From NCBI GenBank assembly GCA_905209435.1, contig CAJLTE010000066.1, positions 1 to 18,582 on the forward strand: a stretch of DNA of 18,582 nt, given 5' to 3'. The notes beneath the pieces are model-generated. The model made no database searches and was not told the DNA's origin. It saw nothing but the letters and a program-made list of their open reading frames with translations. Source of the DNA: an uncultured Blautia sp. (GTDB taxonomy: Bacteria > Bacillota_A > Clostridia > Lachnospirales > Lachnospiraceae). The position numbers were made by a program, and so were the translations under genes. This document shows, piece after piece, positions 1 through 7,804 of this stretch (within the stretch, counting starts at the first letter, position 1; every line of letters starts with the position of its first letter).

Positions 1-23
1 TATTTCACCCTAAAATCTGTCAT
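1..23 (-). CDS. possible 5' end of a truncated gene running off the left edge
   Basis: An ATG at 23-21 opens a frame of seven codons (MTDFRVK) before the window ends. An AGGA lies about 11 bases upstream. This is too short to identify and may be chance; it is offered only because the surrounding genes all run in this direction and the space upstream of it (24-366) contains no other gene. Confidence 0.2.
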
Positions 24-171
24 CCGTATCATTTTCCTGCATCCAGCAATAAATCTACGCCATCCACTATATCAATGTCTAAACCACATCTTCCTATACC
101 ATATATAAGACTATATATAAGAAAAAACTACCATCCAGGCGATCCGTCCCAGCCAAGAGCCAGCAGGCTCC

Positions 172-353
172 AACCATTCTTTGTGGCGACCTTTGCAGGA
201 CCTTTAGAAAAACTTAGTCCCGGGAAATCTGCGTTATTCGCAAATCACTCACTGTCTGAGCGCAGCGAGTTTGAGTGATTTACGAATGCTTTTAGCAGAT
301 TTTCCGGGACTTAGCTTTTCTTAAGGTCCGAAACCGAGCCGAAGAGAATGGTT
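172..353. repeat. long imperfect palindrome (about 180-200 bases)
   Basis: The arms pair in blocks: 172-180 with 345-353 (9 of 9), 198-204 with 323-329 (7 of 7), 216-232 with 295-311 (16 of 17) and 236-251 with 272-287 (15 of 16), leaving a 20-base loop at 252-271. Between blocks the arms remain alignable, and weaker similarity continues to about 159 and 362, almost to the stop codon of the HAD gene at 367. Mismatches are few and scattered, as in a MITE-like palindromic element or a structured RNA. It contains no coding sequence. It could also serve as the 3' hairpin of the radA/HAD transcript, although there is no clean U-run directly after the outer arm. The structure is directly visible; its nature is inferred. 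Confidence 0.75.
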
Positions 354-366
354 CGTGCTTGCGTCC

Positions 367-1023
367 TTATTCATTTAAATATTCCATCACATCATAAAGC
401 GACTCAAAAATCTTCTCCGCAAGTCCCCGCATTTCCTCTGTCGGCTCCATCAGATCTGGCACCATAATCGGATGCATCCCCGCCGCATGCGCCGCTCTAA
501 TCCCATTATAAGAATCTTCAATCACATAACACCTCTCCGGCTCTGATTCCAACCGTCTGCACGCCTCCAGAAAAATATCCGGCTCCGGTTTACTGCGCTT
601 AACCATATCTCCCCCAATAATCTGGTCAAAATATTTAAGCAGTCCACCCTCGGAAATCTGTCTCCGCACAGTTGCCTCCTGCGTAGAGCTGGCAAGTCCG
701 ACTTTAAATCCATTTTCTTTCAGATACTTCAGTAGTTCCTCAACTCCCGGTTTCTTTGCTAATCTGCCATCAGAAGCATGACTGAAAAACACTTCCGCCA
801 TCTCTGCCTTATACTCATCATACGGAAAATCTTGTCCATAATGTCTCAGAAAAATCTGCTTACTTACAACACTATTCGTCCCCAGACACTCATGGCATGC
901 CTCCTCGACATTTTTAATACCATGACGATCTGCCACTTCTTTCCACGAACTCAGCACAAGTGTCTCAGAATCAAAGATCACGCCATCCATATCAAAAATT
1001 ACTGTATCAATCCCACCTGCCAT
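367..1023 (-). CDS. HAD-superfamily hydrolase, beta-phosphoglucomutase/phosphatase-like
   Basis: A cytosolic 218-residue haloacid-dehalogenase-fold enzyme of subfamily I with an alpha-helical cap, probably a sugar-phosphate phosphatase or phosphomutase. The nucleophile motif DMDGVIFDS has Asp11 and Asp13; motif II is the serine in GLASST (about 112), motif III is Lys145 in KRSKPEPD, and motif IV is Glu169-Asp170 in VIEDSYNG. The length is normal for the family. The ATG at 1023 follows GAGGAG at 8 bases. The gene lies 86 bases downstream of radA in the same direction and probably shares its transcript. The substrate cannot be read from the sequence; beta-phosphoglucomutase, pyrophosphatase-like or general sugar-phosphate phosphatase activity are all possible. 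The family assignment is secure, the reaction is not. Confidence 0.9.
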   Translation of the reverse strand: MAGGIDTVIFDMDGVIFDSETLVLSSWKEVADRHGIKNVEEACHECLGTNSVVSKQIFLRHYGQDFPYDEYKAEMAEVFFSHASDGRLAKKPGVEELLKYLKENGFKVGLASSTQEATVRRQISEGGLLKYFDQIIGGDMVKRSKPEPDIFLEACRRLESEPERCYVIEDSYNGIRAAHAAGMHPIMVPDLMEPTEEMRGLAEKIFESLYDVMEYLNE

Positions 1024-1048
1024 AACTCAATCTCCTCATAATAATATT

Positions 1049-1096
1049 TATGGATAATCTCTACTCCACATAAATGTCTGTAAAAAATTATCCATA
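1049..1096 (-). other. stem-loop between radA and the HAD gene
   Basis: A perfect 10-base inverted repeat (TATGGATAAT with ATTATCCATA) encloses a 28-base loop in the 86-base spacer between the radA stop and the HAD start. The stem is A+T rich and is not followed by a U-run on the minus strand, so it is unlikely to be a strong terminator. It may protect the mRNA or do nothing. Confidence 0.4.
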
Positions 1097-1109
1097 TAGT
1101 TCCTCAAAC

Positions 1110-2486
1110 TTATTTTCTCATAATATAACTGATTGCATCACGAATCTGCGACACATAAACCAGATTGATCCCTTCTACTTTACCAACAGAAGACTTACAT
1201 ACCTCAGGAAGCATAACCGTCTCAAATCCCAGTTTCTTTGCCTCCTGTACACGTTGTCCCGCCATGCTGACTGCACGGATTTCACCGCTCAGACCTATTT
1301 CACCGAATACCATCACATTATCCGGAATTACAATATCTTTCGCGCTGGAAACAATCGCCAGACAGATTCCCAGATCAATTGCAGGTTCTGTCATTTTCAT
1401 TCCGCCTGCAATATTCACGTAAGCATCTGATGCTGCCAGATGAATTCCTACTTTTTTCTCCAGTACTGCCATAAGAAGATTCACTCTGTTAAAATCTGTG
1501 CCTACCGCCGTACGTCTCGGAATACCAAAATTACTCTGGCATACCAGTGCCTGAATCTCCACCAGAATCGGGCGGGTTCCCTCCATAGAACATGCTACAA
1601 CTGACCCTGATGCATCTTCCGGTCTGCCGTTCAGCAGGAACTCAGACGGATTCTTCACTTCCTCCAGCCCAGTGTTGCACATCTCGAATACTCCAATTTC
1701 ATTAGTAGAGCCAAAACGATTCTTCACTGCACGCAGAATACGGTAAGAAGCATGACGGTCACCCTCGAAATAGAGCACAGTATCTACCATATGCTCCAGA
1801 ACCCTCGGTCCTGCTACATTTCCCTCTTTTGTCACATGACCTACGATAAAAATGGATACCCCCATTCCCTTGGCAATCTGCATCAGGATATTGGTGGATT
1901 CTCTTACCTGAGAAACGCTTCCAGGCGCAGAACTTACATCTTCATGGAACATTGTCTGGATAGAATCGATCACTACCACATCCGGCTTCTTGCGTTCAAT
2001 CACCTCACGGACAACTTCCAGATTTGTCTCACATAAAAGCTGCATTTTATCATTGAACTGTCCAATACGATTAGCTCTCAGTTTAATCTGGCGAAGAGAC
2101 TCCTCACCGGAAATATAGAGAACAGAAACCTGTTTCTCAGCCAGATTCCTGCACACCTGCAGAAGCAGAGTAGACTTTCCGATTCCCGGATCTCCCCCCA
2201 CTAAAACAAGGGAGCCGGGGACGATACCGCCGCCCAGCACCCTGTCAAGTTCACCAATCTGAGTTGTCTGCCGTTCATCTTCTGACAGGCTAATGTCTTT
2301 AAGGATCACCGGTTCCTGCCTTTTTTCTGATGATTTCATTACTCCAGAAGAGGATGGCTTCTTTGTGGAAACTGTCTCTTCCACAAAGGTGTTCCAGGAC
2401 TTGCATCCCGGGCACTGCCCCATCCATTTTGCGGATTCATATCCGCACTCCTGACAAAAATATACCGTCTTTTTATTTTTCAGCAT
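1110..2486 (-). CDS. radA: DNA repair protein RadA (Sms)
   Basis: RadA is a RecA-like hexameric ATPase/helicase that works with RecA in recombination and branch migration. The 458 residues show the full family layout: an N-terminal zinc finger (Cys11, Cys14, Cys25, Cys28), a RecA-like core with Walker A GGDPGIGKST (97-106) and Walker B near VVVIDS (170-175), the RadA-specific KNRFG motif (255-259), and a C-terminal Lon-protease-like domain without an obvious protease site. The start at 2486 overlaps the end of the preceding 137-residue gene by seven bases (ATGCTGA). No clear Shine-Dalgarno sequence precedes it, which suggests translational coupling. In many Firmicutes radA follows clpC, as it does here with one gene between. 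Confidence 0.97.
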   Translation of the reverse strand: MLKNKKTVYFCQECGYESAKWMGQCPGCKSWNTFVEETVSTKKPSSSGVMKSSEKRQEPVILKDISLSEDERQTTQIGELDRVLGGGIVPGSLVLVGGDPGIGKSTLLLQVCRNLAEKQVSVLYISGEESLRQIKLRANRIGQFNDKMQLLCETNLEVVREVIERKKPDVVVIDSIQTMFHEDVSSAPGSVSQVRESTNILMQIAKGMGVSIFIVGHVTKEGNVAGPRVLEHMVDTVLYFEGDRHASYRILRAVKNRFGSTNEIGVFEMCNTGLEEVKNPSEFLLNGRPEDASGSVVACSMEGTRPILVEIQALVCQSNFGIPRRTAVGTDFNRVNLLMAVLEKKVGIHLAASDAYVNIAGGMKMTEPAIDLGICLAIVSSAKDIVIPDNVMVFGEIGLSGEIRAVSMAGQRVQEAKKLGFETVMLPEVCKSSVGKVEGINLVYVSQIRDAISYIMRK

Positions 2487-2893
2487 TTTACAATCTTTAC
2501 TTCTACTCTTGCAGCATTGCCAAGTTCCACGCTAAAGGAAAGTTTACCGCCCAGGTTTGTTTTCATCTTACCTGTGCTTGCCTGTTCAATAAATACTTCA
2601 TATTCTGTATCCGGCTCCATCTCCACTGTGATCTGTGCATCTTCCGGTCCCTCTACATGGAAATCCATCTGAGCTTCACTCTGTGTAAGATTAAATACTG
2701 CTGTTCCCGGAACTGATTCGTAAACGAACATTCCGTTTCTCTCGAGCTTGGTAATCTCCTTGAAAGTTTTTACTTTATACATATCGCCCTGATGCTGATA
2801 GTCTGATAATTTAGATTTCTGTGCAAGCTCATAATCACCAAAGCTGATTGCTCCATTCTCTTCTGTGCGGATTAATTCTTTTACTACTGCCAT
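2480..2893 (-). CDS. conserved hypothetical protein coupled to radA (often labelled endosialidase)
   Basis: A 137-residue soluble protein with no signal peptide or membrane segment. The second half is rich in alternating beta-strand sequence (TAVFNLTQSEAQMDFHV, ITVEMEPDTEYEVFIEQ, KLSFSVELG), suggesting a small beta-sandwich. From memory, relatives in Lachnospiraceae carry the label endosialidase, but at this size and without recognisable catalytic motifs that name is probably a carried-over annotation. The ATG at 2893 has AGGAGG ten bases upstream. Its stop overlaps the radA start by seven bases, so the two are almost certainly co-translated. A role linked to RadA or to the ClpC stress response is inference from position only. 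Confidence 0.85.
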   Translation of the reverse strand: MAVVKELIRTEENGAISFGDYELAQKSKLSDYQHQGDMYKVKTFKEITKLERNGMFVYESVPGTAVFNLTQSEAQMDFHVEGPEDAQITVEMEPDTEYEVFIEQASTGKMKTNLGGKLSFSVELGNAARVEVKIVKC

Positions 2894-2930
2894 TTCCCTA
2901 TGTCCTCCTAAGACTCTTTTGTTTGCCGTC

Positions 2931-2953
2931 CGCCGGAGAATGATTCACCGGCG
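2931..2953 (-). other. 5'-UTR hairpin ahead of the 137-aa gene and radA
   Basis: CGCCGG and CCGGCG form a six-base G+C stem that continues, after one mismatch, with four more pairs (GAAT/ATTC) around a single central base. It is a near-perfect 23-base palindrome lying between the predicted transcription start (about 2978) and the ribosome site of the 137-residue gene. No U-run follows, so it is not a terminator. It could be an operator on DNA or an mRNA 5' stabiliser. Confidence 0.5.
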
Positions 2954-2984
2954 CTTATAAATTTTTCCGACATTTTATGCCGTT

Positions 2985-3013
2985 ATTATATAATAAATAC
3001 CTCTTTTTGACCA
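2985..3013 (-). promoter_or_regulatory. predicted sigma-A promoter for 137-aa gene-radA-HAD
   Basis: A perfect -10 TATAAT (2990-2985) lies 17 bases from a weaker -35 TGGTCA (3013-3008), inside an A+T-rich stretch. The predicted start is near 2978, about 85 bases upstream of the ATG. The -35 overlaps one GGTCAAA heptad like half of a CtsR site, but the second half is missing. Confidence 0.5.
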
Positions 3014-3100
3014 GTATCTCAATTGTTTTTTTATAAACATTTCACAATTCCGAATACCGGAAGCAAAACTGCACGGTGCGACTTCTGACCGCTATTTTTC

Positions 3101-5563
3101 TTATTGATTTTTTACTTCAAATACAATCTCGCTCTTGTGAAGTTTTACCTGTACATGATCTCCGCGTTTGACTTTTCCTTCCAGGATCTCGTTTGCAAGC
3201 GCATCTTCAATCCTGCTCTGGATGGCACGGCGCAGTGGGCGGGCACCGTATTTATTGTCAGAGCCTTTTTCTGCGATATTGTCCTTTACTGCGTTTGTTA
3301 CTGTGAGATGGATATCCATCTGCTCTGCGCAGCGTTTCTCAAGAGTTTTGAGAAGCAGAGTGACGATCTTACGGATATCTTCTTTATTCAGCACATGGAA
3401 TACCATGATATCGTCAATTCGGTTGAGGAATTCCGGTTTGAAGATTCGGCGCACTTCTTCCATGACGCCGCCTTTCATACGCTCGTAATCTTTCTTCTCA
3501 TCATTATTGGACATAAATCCAAGGCGTTTCGGCTCCATGATTGCCTGGGCACCTGCATTGGAGGTCATGATAATAATCGTCTGCTTGAAGTCTACTTTCC
3601 TGCCCTGAGCATCTGTGATATGACCATCGTCCAGTACCTGCAGAAGGATATTAAATACATCCGGATGCGCTTTCTCAATCTCATCAAAAAGCAGGACACT
3701 ATATGGATTTCTGCGGACTTTCTCGCTGAGCTGACCGCCTTCTTCATAACCTACATATCCCGGAGGAGATCCGATCAGTTTGGAGACACTGTGTTTCTCC
3801 ATATATTCAGACATATCTACACGGATCATTGCCTGTTCACTGCCAAATACTGCTTCTGCAAGAGCTTTGGAAAGTTCTGTCTTTCCAACACCTGTCGGCC
3901 CAAGAAAAAGGAAAGAACCGATCGGACGGTTTGGATCTTTGAGTCCGACTCTTCCTCGTTTCACTGCCTGTGCAACAGCTTTTACTGCCTCGTCCTGTCC
4001 GATCACACGTTTATGAAGTTCTTTCTCCAGGCGTGCAAGACGTTTTGTTTCTCCTTCTGTCAGTTTCTGAAGTGGTATCTTGGTCCAGTCGGAAATAGTT
4101 TCTGCGACAGCAGCTTCGTTCACAACCAGTTTCTTTCTCTTGTTTCTGCGTTCTGTCTTGATACGGATTTTCTCCATCTCGGCTTCTACTTCTGTCTGAC
4201 GCGCCTGTGCTTTTCGGGCACGTTCGATGTCTGCAGTCTTAACTGCCTGCTCTTTCTCCTCACGAAGTTCATTCAGTTCCAGTTTGTATGATTCCATTTC
4301 TGGCGCAGACTGGTAACCTGCAAGCTGAATCTTAGATGCAGATTCGTCGATAATGTCAATCGCTTTGTCCGGAAGGAAACGGTCGTTGATGTATCTCTGG
4401 GACATTTTTACTGCTGCCTCGAGAGCTTCATCTTCAATCTTTACACCATGGTGTTTCTCATAGTATGGGCGGAGTCCCTTAAGGATCTCGATGGTTTCCT
4501 CTGCGGACGGCTCCTCAACTGTTACAGGCTGGAATCTGCGTTCCAGTGCTGCATCTTTCTCAATATGCTTGCGGTATTCCTCCAGAGTGGTGGCTCCGAT
4601 CAGCTGGATCTCGCCTCTGGACAGAGATGGTTTCAGGATGTTAGATGCATCCAATGCACCTTCAGCACCGCCGGCACCGATAATAGTATGGATTTCATCA
4701 ATGAACAACAAGATTCCCTGATGCTCTTTTACTTCCTGGATCACATTCTTGATACGTTCCTCAAATTCACCTCTGTACTTGCTTCCTGCAACCATGCCGG
4801 AAAGATCCAGTACAACCAGACGTTTTTCTTTCACTGTATCCGGTACCATTCCCATAACGATACGTTGAGCAAGTCCCTCAACAATTGCAGTCTTACCAAC
4901 ACCAGGTTCACCTACCAGGCATGGATTGTTCTTGGTTCGTCTGCTCAGTATCTGGATCAGTCGGGTGATTTCTTTCTCACGACCTACTACAGGGTCAAGT
5001 TTTCCTTCTGCTGCAAGCTGGGTCAGGTCACGACTGTACTGATCCAGAGTCGGAGTACTTGTTGTTCTTTTATTCTTTGCATTCTTTGCGTACTGAAATT
5101 CCTCTGCGATAGTATCATTGTCAAATCCCATTGCTGTGAGTATTGCTGCAAAAAGTTTCTGGATATTTACTCCCATTGTAAACAGCAGTCTGGTAGCTAC
5201 ACATTCCGGTTCTTTCAGAAGTGAAAGCAGCAGATGCTCTGTTCCGCAGAGGCATTCCATACTCTCTGCATCCTCCTGTGCCTGTTCAAGGATTCTCCTT
5301 GATCTCGGACTGTACTGCGGTTCCTTTGGCTCCTCCACTGCAGCGCTGCCCTGAGATGGAGCGATCAAGTCGTTGATCAGTTCCATGAGCTTCTCTTCTT
5401 CTACATTAAATTCTTGCAGGACTTTTCCCGCAGTGCCTTCTGGCTCCTTTAAAAGACCTGCCAGAAGATGCTCCGTTCCGATATAGCCGTGTCCACAAGA
5501 CTTCGCTGTCGTCTTTGCCAGTTTGAGGGCATTCTCTGCCTGTCTGGTAAATTGTCTCTCCAT
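3101..5563 (-). CDS. clpC: ClpC, AAA+ unfoldase subunit of the Clp protease
   Basis: A cytosolic hexameric ATPase that unfolds damaged or tagged proteins and feeds them to ClpP. The 820 residues show the two-repeat Clp N-domain (1-140, with GTEHLL in each repeat), AAA+ module 1 with Walker A GEPGVGKT (218-225) and Walker B LLFIDE, a coiled-coil UVR/M domain (about 420-475) typical of ClpC rather than ClpA or ClpE, AAA+ module 2 with GPTGVGKT (555-562) and [13 protein letters not shown], and an LGF ClpP-docking loop (681-683). Length is normal. The start at 5563 is preceded by TAGGAG, in which the TAG is the stop of the upstream gntR gene, eight bases away, so the pair is co-transcribed. In Bacillus clpC follows ctsR-mcsA-mcsB; here a GntR regulator takes that place. 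I saw no clear terminator after the gene. Confidence 0.97.
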   Translation of the reverse strand: MERQFTRQAENALKLAKTTAKSCGHGYIGTEHLLAGLLKEPEGTAGKVLQEFNVEEEKLMELINDLIAPSQGSAAVEEPKEPQYSPRSRRILEQAQEDAESMECLCGTEHLLLSLLKEPECVATRLLFTMGVNIQKLFAAILTAMGFDNDTIAEEFQYAKNAKNKRTTSTPTLDQYSRDLTQLAAEGKLDPVVGREKEITRLIQILSRRTKNNPCLVGEPGVGKTAIVEGLAQRIVMGMVPDTVKEKRLVVLDLSGMVAGSKYRGEFEERIKNVIQEVKEHQGILLFIDEIHTIIGAGGAEGALDASNILKPSLSRGEIQLIGATTLEEYRKHIEKDAALERRFQPVTVEEPSAEETIEILKGLRPYYEKHHGVKIEDEALEAAVKMSQRYINDRFLPDKAIDIIDESASKIQLAGYQSAPEMESYKLELNELREEKEQAVKTADIERARKAQARQTEVEAEMEKIRIKTERRNKRKKLVVNEAAVAETISDWTKIPLQKLTEGETKRLARLEKELHKRVIGQDEAVKAVAQAVKRGRVGLKDPNRPIGSFLFLGPTGVGKTELSKALAEAVFGSEQAMIRVDMSEYMEKHSVSKLIGSPPGYVGYEEGGQLSEKVRRNPYSVLLFDEIEKAHPDVFNILLQVLDDGHITDAQGRKVDFKQTIIIMTSNAGAQAIMEPKRLGFMSNNDEKKDYERMKGGVMEEVRRIFKPEFLNRIDDIMVFHVLNKEDIRKIVTLLLKTLEKRCAEQMDIHLTVTNAVKDNIAEKGSDNKYGARPLRRAIQSRIEDALANEILEGKVKRGDHVQVKLHKSEIVFEVKNQ

Positions 5564-5571
5564 GTCGTCTC

Positions 5572-5949
5572 CTATCTGTCTATGTTATAGTCGTCAAAAA
5601 TCTCGTCAATCAGCTGGTGTACTTCCTCTCTGGTCACACTCTTACAGCATCCTTTTGCAAGGGCTACCATGAGATTCTGTTTGAGTTCTTCCAGCGCTTT
5701 TCGTTTGTTTACATCAATGGAAATCACTGCTCCACGTCTGCGGTCGATAGTGACAAATCCCTCCTGCCGCAGCAGGGAATATGCTTTATTTACTGTGTGC
5801 ATATTTATTCCTACTGTATCTGCAAGTTGTCTCACTGAGGGTAAGGTGTCGCCCTCCTGCAGTCTTGATGTAGCAATTCCCATGATAATCTGGTTGGTCA
5901 GCTGGATGTAGATGGCTTCATCACTGCTGAAATCTATTTCAATCATCAT
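5572..5949 (-). CDS. GntR-family (YtrA-type) transcriptional regulator
   Basis: A short 125-residue regulator with an N-terminal winged helix-turn-helix (IYIQLTNQI, then LPSVRQLADTVGINMHTVNKAY and the RRRGA wing) and a brief helical C-terminal tail instead of a large ligand-binding domain, as in the YtrA subfamily. I place the start at the ATG at 5949 (MMIEID), which has AAGGAG nine bases upstream. An ATG 30 bases further up has no ribosome site and lies at or before the predicted transcription start. It is the first gene of a two-gene operon with clpC, which suggests it represses its own promoter and thereby controls clpC. The effector is unknown; YtrA relatives often sit beside ABC transporters, which are absent here. 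Confidence 0.9.
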   Translation of the reverse strand: MMIEIDFSSDEAIYIQLTNQIIMGIATSRLQEGDTLPSVRQLADTVGINMHTVNKAYSLLRQEGFVTIDRRRGAVISIDVNKRKALEELKQNLMVALAKGCCKSVTREEVHQLIDEIFDDYNIDR

Positions 5950-5979
5950 ATGGGGTTTCTCCTTTTTTGTGTTACACAT

Positions 5980-6008
5980 ATCCTAGCACAAACCAACATT
6001 TTTTGCAA
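5980..6008 (-). promoter_or_regulatory. predicted promoter for gntR-clpC
   Basis: A -35 TTGCAA (6008-6003) and a -10 TAGGAT (5985-5980) are separated by 17 bases, and TGC immediately before the -10 gives an extended -10. The predicted start is near 5973, leaving a leader of about 24 bases. No CIRCE element and no tandem CtsR heptads are seen, so classical heat-shock control of clpC is not evident. Confidence 0.6.
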
Positions 6009-6035
6009 CCAAAAGAAGCCCCTCTTTTCCTGCAC

Positions 6036-6081
6036 AAAAAGGATGTATGCCACCTTTCATTTCTCATGGCATACATCCTTT
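6036..6081 (-). terminator. intrinsic terminator after sseB-like gene
   Basis: A perfect 14-base stem (AAAGGATGTATGCC with GGCATACATCCTTT, 6038-6051 and 6068-6081) with a 16-base loop. On the minus strand the stem ends in a run of five U before GUG. It separates the alkD/sseB pair from gntR-clpC. Confidence 0.8.
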
Positions 6082-6132
6082 GCATTTATCTGTCAGAGCT
6101 CTGCACTCTGCTCCACCGCTTATTCAATTGTA

Positions 6133-6903
6133 TTATTTTAATCCTGCGATTTTATTAATCTGTTCTCTGTTGAGAATAAGATTAAAACCTAACGGATTTA
6201 CTGCATAAGCCATTGCCTTGTCAATCATCAGTTCCGGAAGTTTTGCAAACGGTACTTTTGCAATACGAAGTTTCTGACCTTTTGTAAATTTCTCAAGCTC
6301 CATTACGTCTGTAAATACAGGCTGAAGAATTTCTTCTTTCTTGTTTTTTAGATATGGAATATTAATTTTCTTTGGATCCTCAGGATCTACATTCATAGCA
6401 ATCAGATACTCTGATTTTCTTAAATTTACAATCAGTTCTTCTTCCAGTTCACGGAGATTTCCGTGCTGATCTTTTTCAACCGGGCGTCGAAGTTCCTGCA
6501 TAAAATAGATACCGGACAGTTCCAGTGTCGGATTCAGAAGCGGTCTCTTAGACGGTTCAATCTGGCTCATGTCTGCCTGTTTCGCGATTTCAGGAAGGTC
6601 AATTTCTATTTTCTCCTCTCCATCTACCCATACAACTGTATTTACACCAATTGCATAAAAAGTTCCATATAATCTCGGATAGTCTTTCTTAGAAAATCTC
6701 ATCCCCATAAGAAGAATCTTATCTTCTACCATCTTCTTACCAAATTCCTTTATGCCCTCTTCTGTAGAAAAAATCCATGCCTGGTCGTTAAATGTCTCTT
6801 CATCGCATTTTACAAACGGCAGCTTCGTAGCCTGTGAATACGCTACAAATACCGTCTCCCTTGTCTGTAATTCCTTAATTGCTTCCTCTTTACTGATTCC
6901 CAT
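6133..6903 (-). CDS. SseB-family protein
   Basis: A 256-residue soluble protein with an SseB-type domain in its second half: the run IPYLKNKKEE, then PVFTDVMELEKF, then KAMAYAVNPLGFNLIL is the typical signature. The first half (EEAIKELQTRETVFVAYSQATKLPFV, WIFSTEEGIKEF) looks like a weaker second copy. The biochemical role of this family in Gram-positive bacteria is not established; enterobacterial SseB was named for enhanced serine sensitivity. The start at 6903 has AGAGGA just upstream, overlapping the stop of the alkD-like gene four bases away, so the two genes form one operon. A terminator follows at 6081-6036. Confidence 0.8.
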   Translation of the reverse strand: MGISKEEAIKELQTRETVFVAYSQATKLPFVKCDEETFNDQAWIFSTEEGIKEFGKKMVEDKILLMGMRFSKKDYPRLYGTFYAIGVNTVVWVDGEEKIEIDLPEIAKQADMSQIEPSKRPLLNPTLELSGIYFMQELRRPVEKDQHGNLRELEEELIVNLRKSEYLIAMNVDPEDPKKINIPYLKNKKEEILQPVFTDVMELEKFTKGQKLRIAKVPFAKLPELMIDKAMAYAVNPLGFNLILNREQINKIAGLK

Positions 6904-6907
6904 TATT

Positions 6908-7630
6908 TTATCCTCTCTGTCTCATTTCTTTTATGACCTTTTTCATTTCCTTATCAACACGATAAGATTCTGTGATCTTCTGTAATGCTTTCTTATATGT
7001 AAATTCATCCAACTTGTGACTGCCCTGTAAATATGCCAGCATTTCATACGGAAATGCCGCAAAATATACGGAAATTGCCCACGCCACTGCCATCTTTGCA
7101 TAATAATCCGGCTGAGTAATACGTTCCAGACGACGAATACTCTCCTCCAGATATTCACGCTTCACAAAATGTCCCAGAAGCATAACTGCCGCAAATCTTG
7201 CTTCATATTCTCTGTCAGAAATCAGATACTTTTCAATAAAATCCCAGTATTCTTTCGGATATTTGTCTGCATCTTTCAATGTACTGCAAAAACAGTCGCA
7301 GACTCCCCAGCTGTTAATATCTGGTACAAATTTCTCCACATATTTTAGTCGCTGCCCACAATCCATCTTCGCATAGGCGATCACCAGTCCGCGCAACATA
7401 GTTTCTTCATACCATTGATCATCTGCCCGGATAAACCATTCTTGCCAGTTCATAGCAGAGATCTGCTTCGCATATTTTCGCAAAACCGGAAGTCTGACTC
7501 CCATGACATTGCTCACTCCCGGCAAAAGACTGCTGTGAAAATTCCGATACTTAACATCCTCATTTTCCTGCAAAAACTCACGTACCTTATCTGCAGTCAC
7601 CTGAATCTCATTCTTTTTCTCTTTACTCAT
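6908..7630 (-). CDS. AlkD-like DNA alkylation repair protein (DNA glycosylase fold)
   Basis: A 240-residue all-helical HEAT-repeat-like protein of the DNA alkylation repair family, whose studied member AlkD of Bacillus cereus removes N3- and N7-alkylated purines. Key residues of that enzyme have counterparts here: Trp108 and Asp112 in SWGVCD, Arg145 in YEARFAA and Trp184 in AVAWAIS, matching AlkD Trp109, Asp113, Arg148 and Trp187 in spacing. GGGAG lies six bases before the ATG at 7630. It is first in an operon with the sseB-like gene. The residues favour an active glycosylase, but related subfamilies act on other lesions or have unknown roles. Confidence 0.85.
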   Translation of the reverse strand: MSKEKKNEIQVTADKVREFLQENEDVKYRNFHSSLLPGVSNVMGVRLPVLRKYAKQISAMNWQEWFIRADDQWYEETMLRGLVIAYAKMDCGQRLKYVEKFVPDINSWGVCDCFCSTLKDADKYPKEYWDFIEKYLISDREYEARFAAVMLLGHFVKREYLEESIRRLERITQPDYYAKMAVAWAISVYFAAFPYEMLAYLQGSHKLDEFTYKKALQKITESYRVDKEMKKVIKEMRQRG

Positions 7631-7641
7631 ATATTTCTCCC

Positions 7642-7661
7642 TGCTGTGTTAATTCACAGCA
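7642..7661 (-). other. leader hairpin just upstream of the alkD-like ribosome site
   Basis: A perfect seven-base inverted repeat TGCTGTG/CACAGCA around the self-complementary loop TTAATT sits directly against the GGGAG ribosome site. It could act as a repressor operator or as an mRNA hairpin influencing translation. Confidence 0.45.
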
Positions 7662-7670
7662 CTGTTTTAT

Positions 7671-7697
7671 TTTATAACAGATTGCATGAAAAGTAAA
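7671..7697 (-). promoter_or_regulatory. weak candidate promoter for alkD-like/sseB-like operon
   Basis: A -10-like TATAAA (7676-7671) is preceded at only 15 bases by TTTACT (7697-7692), a four-of-six match to the -35. Spacing is suboptimal. A perfect TTGACA further upstream lacks a well-spaced -10. Confidence 0.3.
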
Positions 7698-7745
7698 GGA
7701 AATCGATGGCAATATTTATGCATTAATATTTGTCAACAGATTTCT

Positions 7746-7803
7746 GCCCGGAGGGCTTTTTATGTCATAGGAACATTACGGAGTAATTTCCTATGACATA
7801 AAA
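7746..7803. repeat. two adjacent perfect hairpins, the larger with 16+5 base pairs
   Basis: Bases 7758-7803 form one long hairpin: 16 perfect pairs (7758-7773 with 7788-7803, core TATGTCATAGGAA), a single bulged C, five more pairs (ATTAC/GTAAT) and a GGA loop. Immediately beside it GCCC-GGA-GGGC (7746-7756) forms a small hairpin with five T after it on the plus strand. No protein is encoded. The near-perfect symmetry is typical of dispersed palindromic repeats. Confidence 0.75.
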
Positions 7804-7804
7804 C

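Noticed and set aside
75..278. A 67-codon plus-strand frame at the left edge
   Set aside because: It runs into the arm and loop of the long palindrome, its composition is not protein-like and no ribosome site precedes it.
3001..3013. CtsR operator (GGTCAAA heptad)
   Set aside because: Only one of the two required tandem heptads is present, and it is ahead of the radA operon rather than clpC.
3048..3079. Terminator for clpC (TTCCG-N5-CGGAA and GCACCGTGC hairpins)
   Set aside because: Stems are four to five base pairs and no proper U-run follows on the minus strand.
3104..4291. A 395-codon open frame on the plus strand
   Set aside because: It lies wholly antisense to clpC, is rich in Cys, Phe and Tyr in the way of a reverse-strand shadow, and has no ribosome site. 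ClpC is unmistakable on the other strand.
7746..7761. Plus-strand terminator GCCC-GGA-GGGC-TTTTT
   Set aside because: The stem has only four pairs and no plus-strand gene lies upstream, so it is noted as part of the hairpin cluster instead.
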